Part shown: positions 13,443-14,030 of the stretch, piece by piece
Position numbering within the stretch: the first letter of the stretch is position 1
How the letters are laid out: every line of letters begins with the position of its first letter
NCBI GenBank assembly: GCA_946887295.1
Contig: CAMPKP010000086.1
Coordinates: forward strand, 1-14,030
Direction of reading: 5' to 3'
From: an uncultured Gemmatimonadota bacterium
GTDB taxonomy: Bacteria > Gemmatimonadota > Gemmatimonadetes > Gemmatimonadales > GWC2-71-9
Length of the DNA stretch: 14,030 nucleotides
The notes under the pieces: generated by a model
Database searches by the model: none
What the model was told of the DNA's origin: nothing
The model's input: only the letters and a program-made list of their open reading frames with translations
Position numbers and translations under genes: made by a program

Positions 13443-14030
13443 AGGGTCGTCCGGCCAGGGATGCTTCGGACACCGGCCCTTCCGATCCTTCCTCACCTCG
13501 AAGTATGTGCCCCGCCAGAATCCCGCGAGGTCGCGCGTCACCTGAACCGCCGGCTGGCGGGAAGAGGTGCAGCGTCAGCGGGAGCGCGGACCCAGCTAGG
13601 CGAGCCCCAGCAGCACACCGATGCCCGGCGCTTCCCTGCCCCGCTCAGCCAGCGGCCTCGGCCCCGGCCTCGGCCTCGCCGGCATACCGCCGCTTCCCCC
13701 TGACCGGTCGCAGGCCTCGGTCCACGTCGTGACGCACCGTCGTCCCTCGAAAGGGATCCAGTCGTGTCCTGATGTCCGCCCCGGGGACACCCTGAACCCG
13801 GCCGAGGAGATCCCGCTCCGTCAGGCGAGCGGCCAGGCCGCACTCCAAGTCCCGAGTGCCCAAGTCGCTGGCTTTCATCATCATGTGAGCAAGCCTCGGG
13901 TGCGGGGCCAACCGGGTCATCGCCGTTCCGTGCGGTGTGATGCGTCCGGTCGAATCGAGAGCGCCGAGCTGGACGAGCAGAGAGCGTGCCTCGGAGAAGC
14001 CGGCGGTGGGGCGGCTCTATCCAGCGGAGC
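13443..14030 (-). pseudogene. hrpB: Decayed fragment of ATP-dependent helicase HrpB
   Basis: Pieces of the DEAH-type RNA/DNA helicase HrpB can be read in order, in several frames, on the minus strand. From the window edge: LDRAAPPPA (one frame), then FSEARSLLVQLGALD, GRITPHGTAM, LAPHPRLAHMMMKASDLG and LAARLTERDLLGR (second frame, 14016-13645, stop TGA), which is the helicase C-terminal (HA2-like) block. Next PGIGVLLGLA ends in TAG at 13598-13600 in a third frame, where LLALAYPDR is expected. [11 protein letters not shown] (about 13581-13549) is read in another frame, then [18 protein letters not shown] and [12 protein letters not shown] (13541-13443), the HrpB C-terminal signature. Intact HrpB has roughly 300 residues between LLALAYPDR and PLTLHLLSPA; here there are a few, so an internal deletion is implied. 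Two in-frame stops and at least four frame changes leave no functional product. The 5' half, with the Walker motifs, lies outside the window. Confidence 0.8.

Noticed and set aside
13272..13541. An 89-residue gene on the minus strand starting at 13541
   Set aside because: Its first 33 residues are the HrpB C-terminal signature in one frame of a broken gene, and its tail is non-conserved; treated as part of the pseudogene and its flank.
13298..13732. Plus-strand frames in 13267-13732
   Set aside because: They are antisense to the hrpB remnant and are Pro/Arg/Ser-rich without motifs.

Overview
The window is 14 kb of GC-rich (about 70% by eye), gene-dense bacterial DNA. Low use of Shine-Dalgarno sites, many short or overlapping gene junctions, and family types such as a short RpoD-like sigma factor, a lipoprotein M29 homologue and a PQQ-propeller protein fit a Gemmatimonadota-like or similar high-GC environmental bacterium. 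That assignment is an inference from style; no rRNA or phylogenetic marker is present to settle it. I see no tRNA, rRNA, CRISPR array, insertion sequence or phage gene.

Layout, left to right. (1) 1-806: 3' end of a PQQ-type beta-propeller protein fused to a Rossmann/glutamine-amidotransferase-like domain. It converges on a small 86-residue unknown gene (818-1078, minus). (2) 1199-3233: an overlapping pair, a D-Ala-D-Ala-ligase-like ATP-grasp enzyme followed by a zincin metallopeptidase carrying four zinc ribbons. (3) 3247-4875 (minus): an FAD-dependent oxidoreductase of the phytoene desaturase/PYROXD2 type. (4) 4969-6141: a long-form alanyl-tRNA editing protein (AlaX), sharing its CTAG stop with (5) 6138-8979 (minus): an operon of a PBP4-type D-Ala-D-Ala carboxypeptidase (dacB) and an HD-GYP protein whose coding ends overlap. 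(6) 9314-10609: a promoter-preceded lipoprotein of the M29 aminopeptidase fold that seems to have lost most metal ligands. (7) 10721-12169 (minus): an unknown helical protein with an acidic Pro/Glu tail, and a two-helix membrane protein with a histidine-kinase-like dimerisation segment lacking the histidine. (8) 12309-13205 (minus): a sigma-70 factor with a strong intrinsic terminator, a good Shine-Dalgarno site and a possible folded leader. (9) 13443-14030 (minus): a decayed fragment of the HrpB ATP-dependent helicase, readable in several frames with a large internal deletion.

Functionally, several genes concern peptides and the cell wall: peptide-ligase-like ATP-grasp plus zinc peptidase, D-Ala-D-Ala carboxypeptidase, M29-like lipoprotein and D-Ala-D-Ala-ligase relatives. 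The ATP-grasp/zinc-ribbon-peptidase pair is the best candidate for an undescribed system. The hrpB remnant is the clearest feature that ordinary ORF calling would miss.
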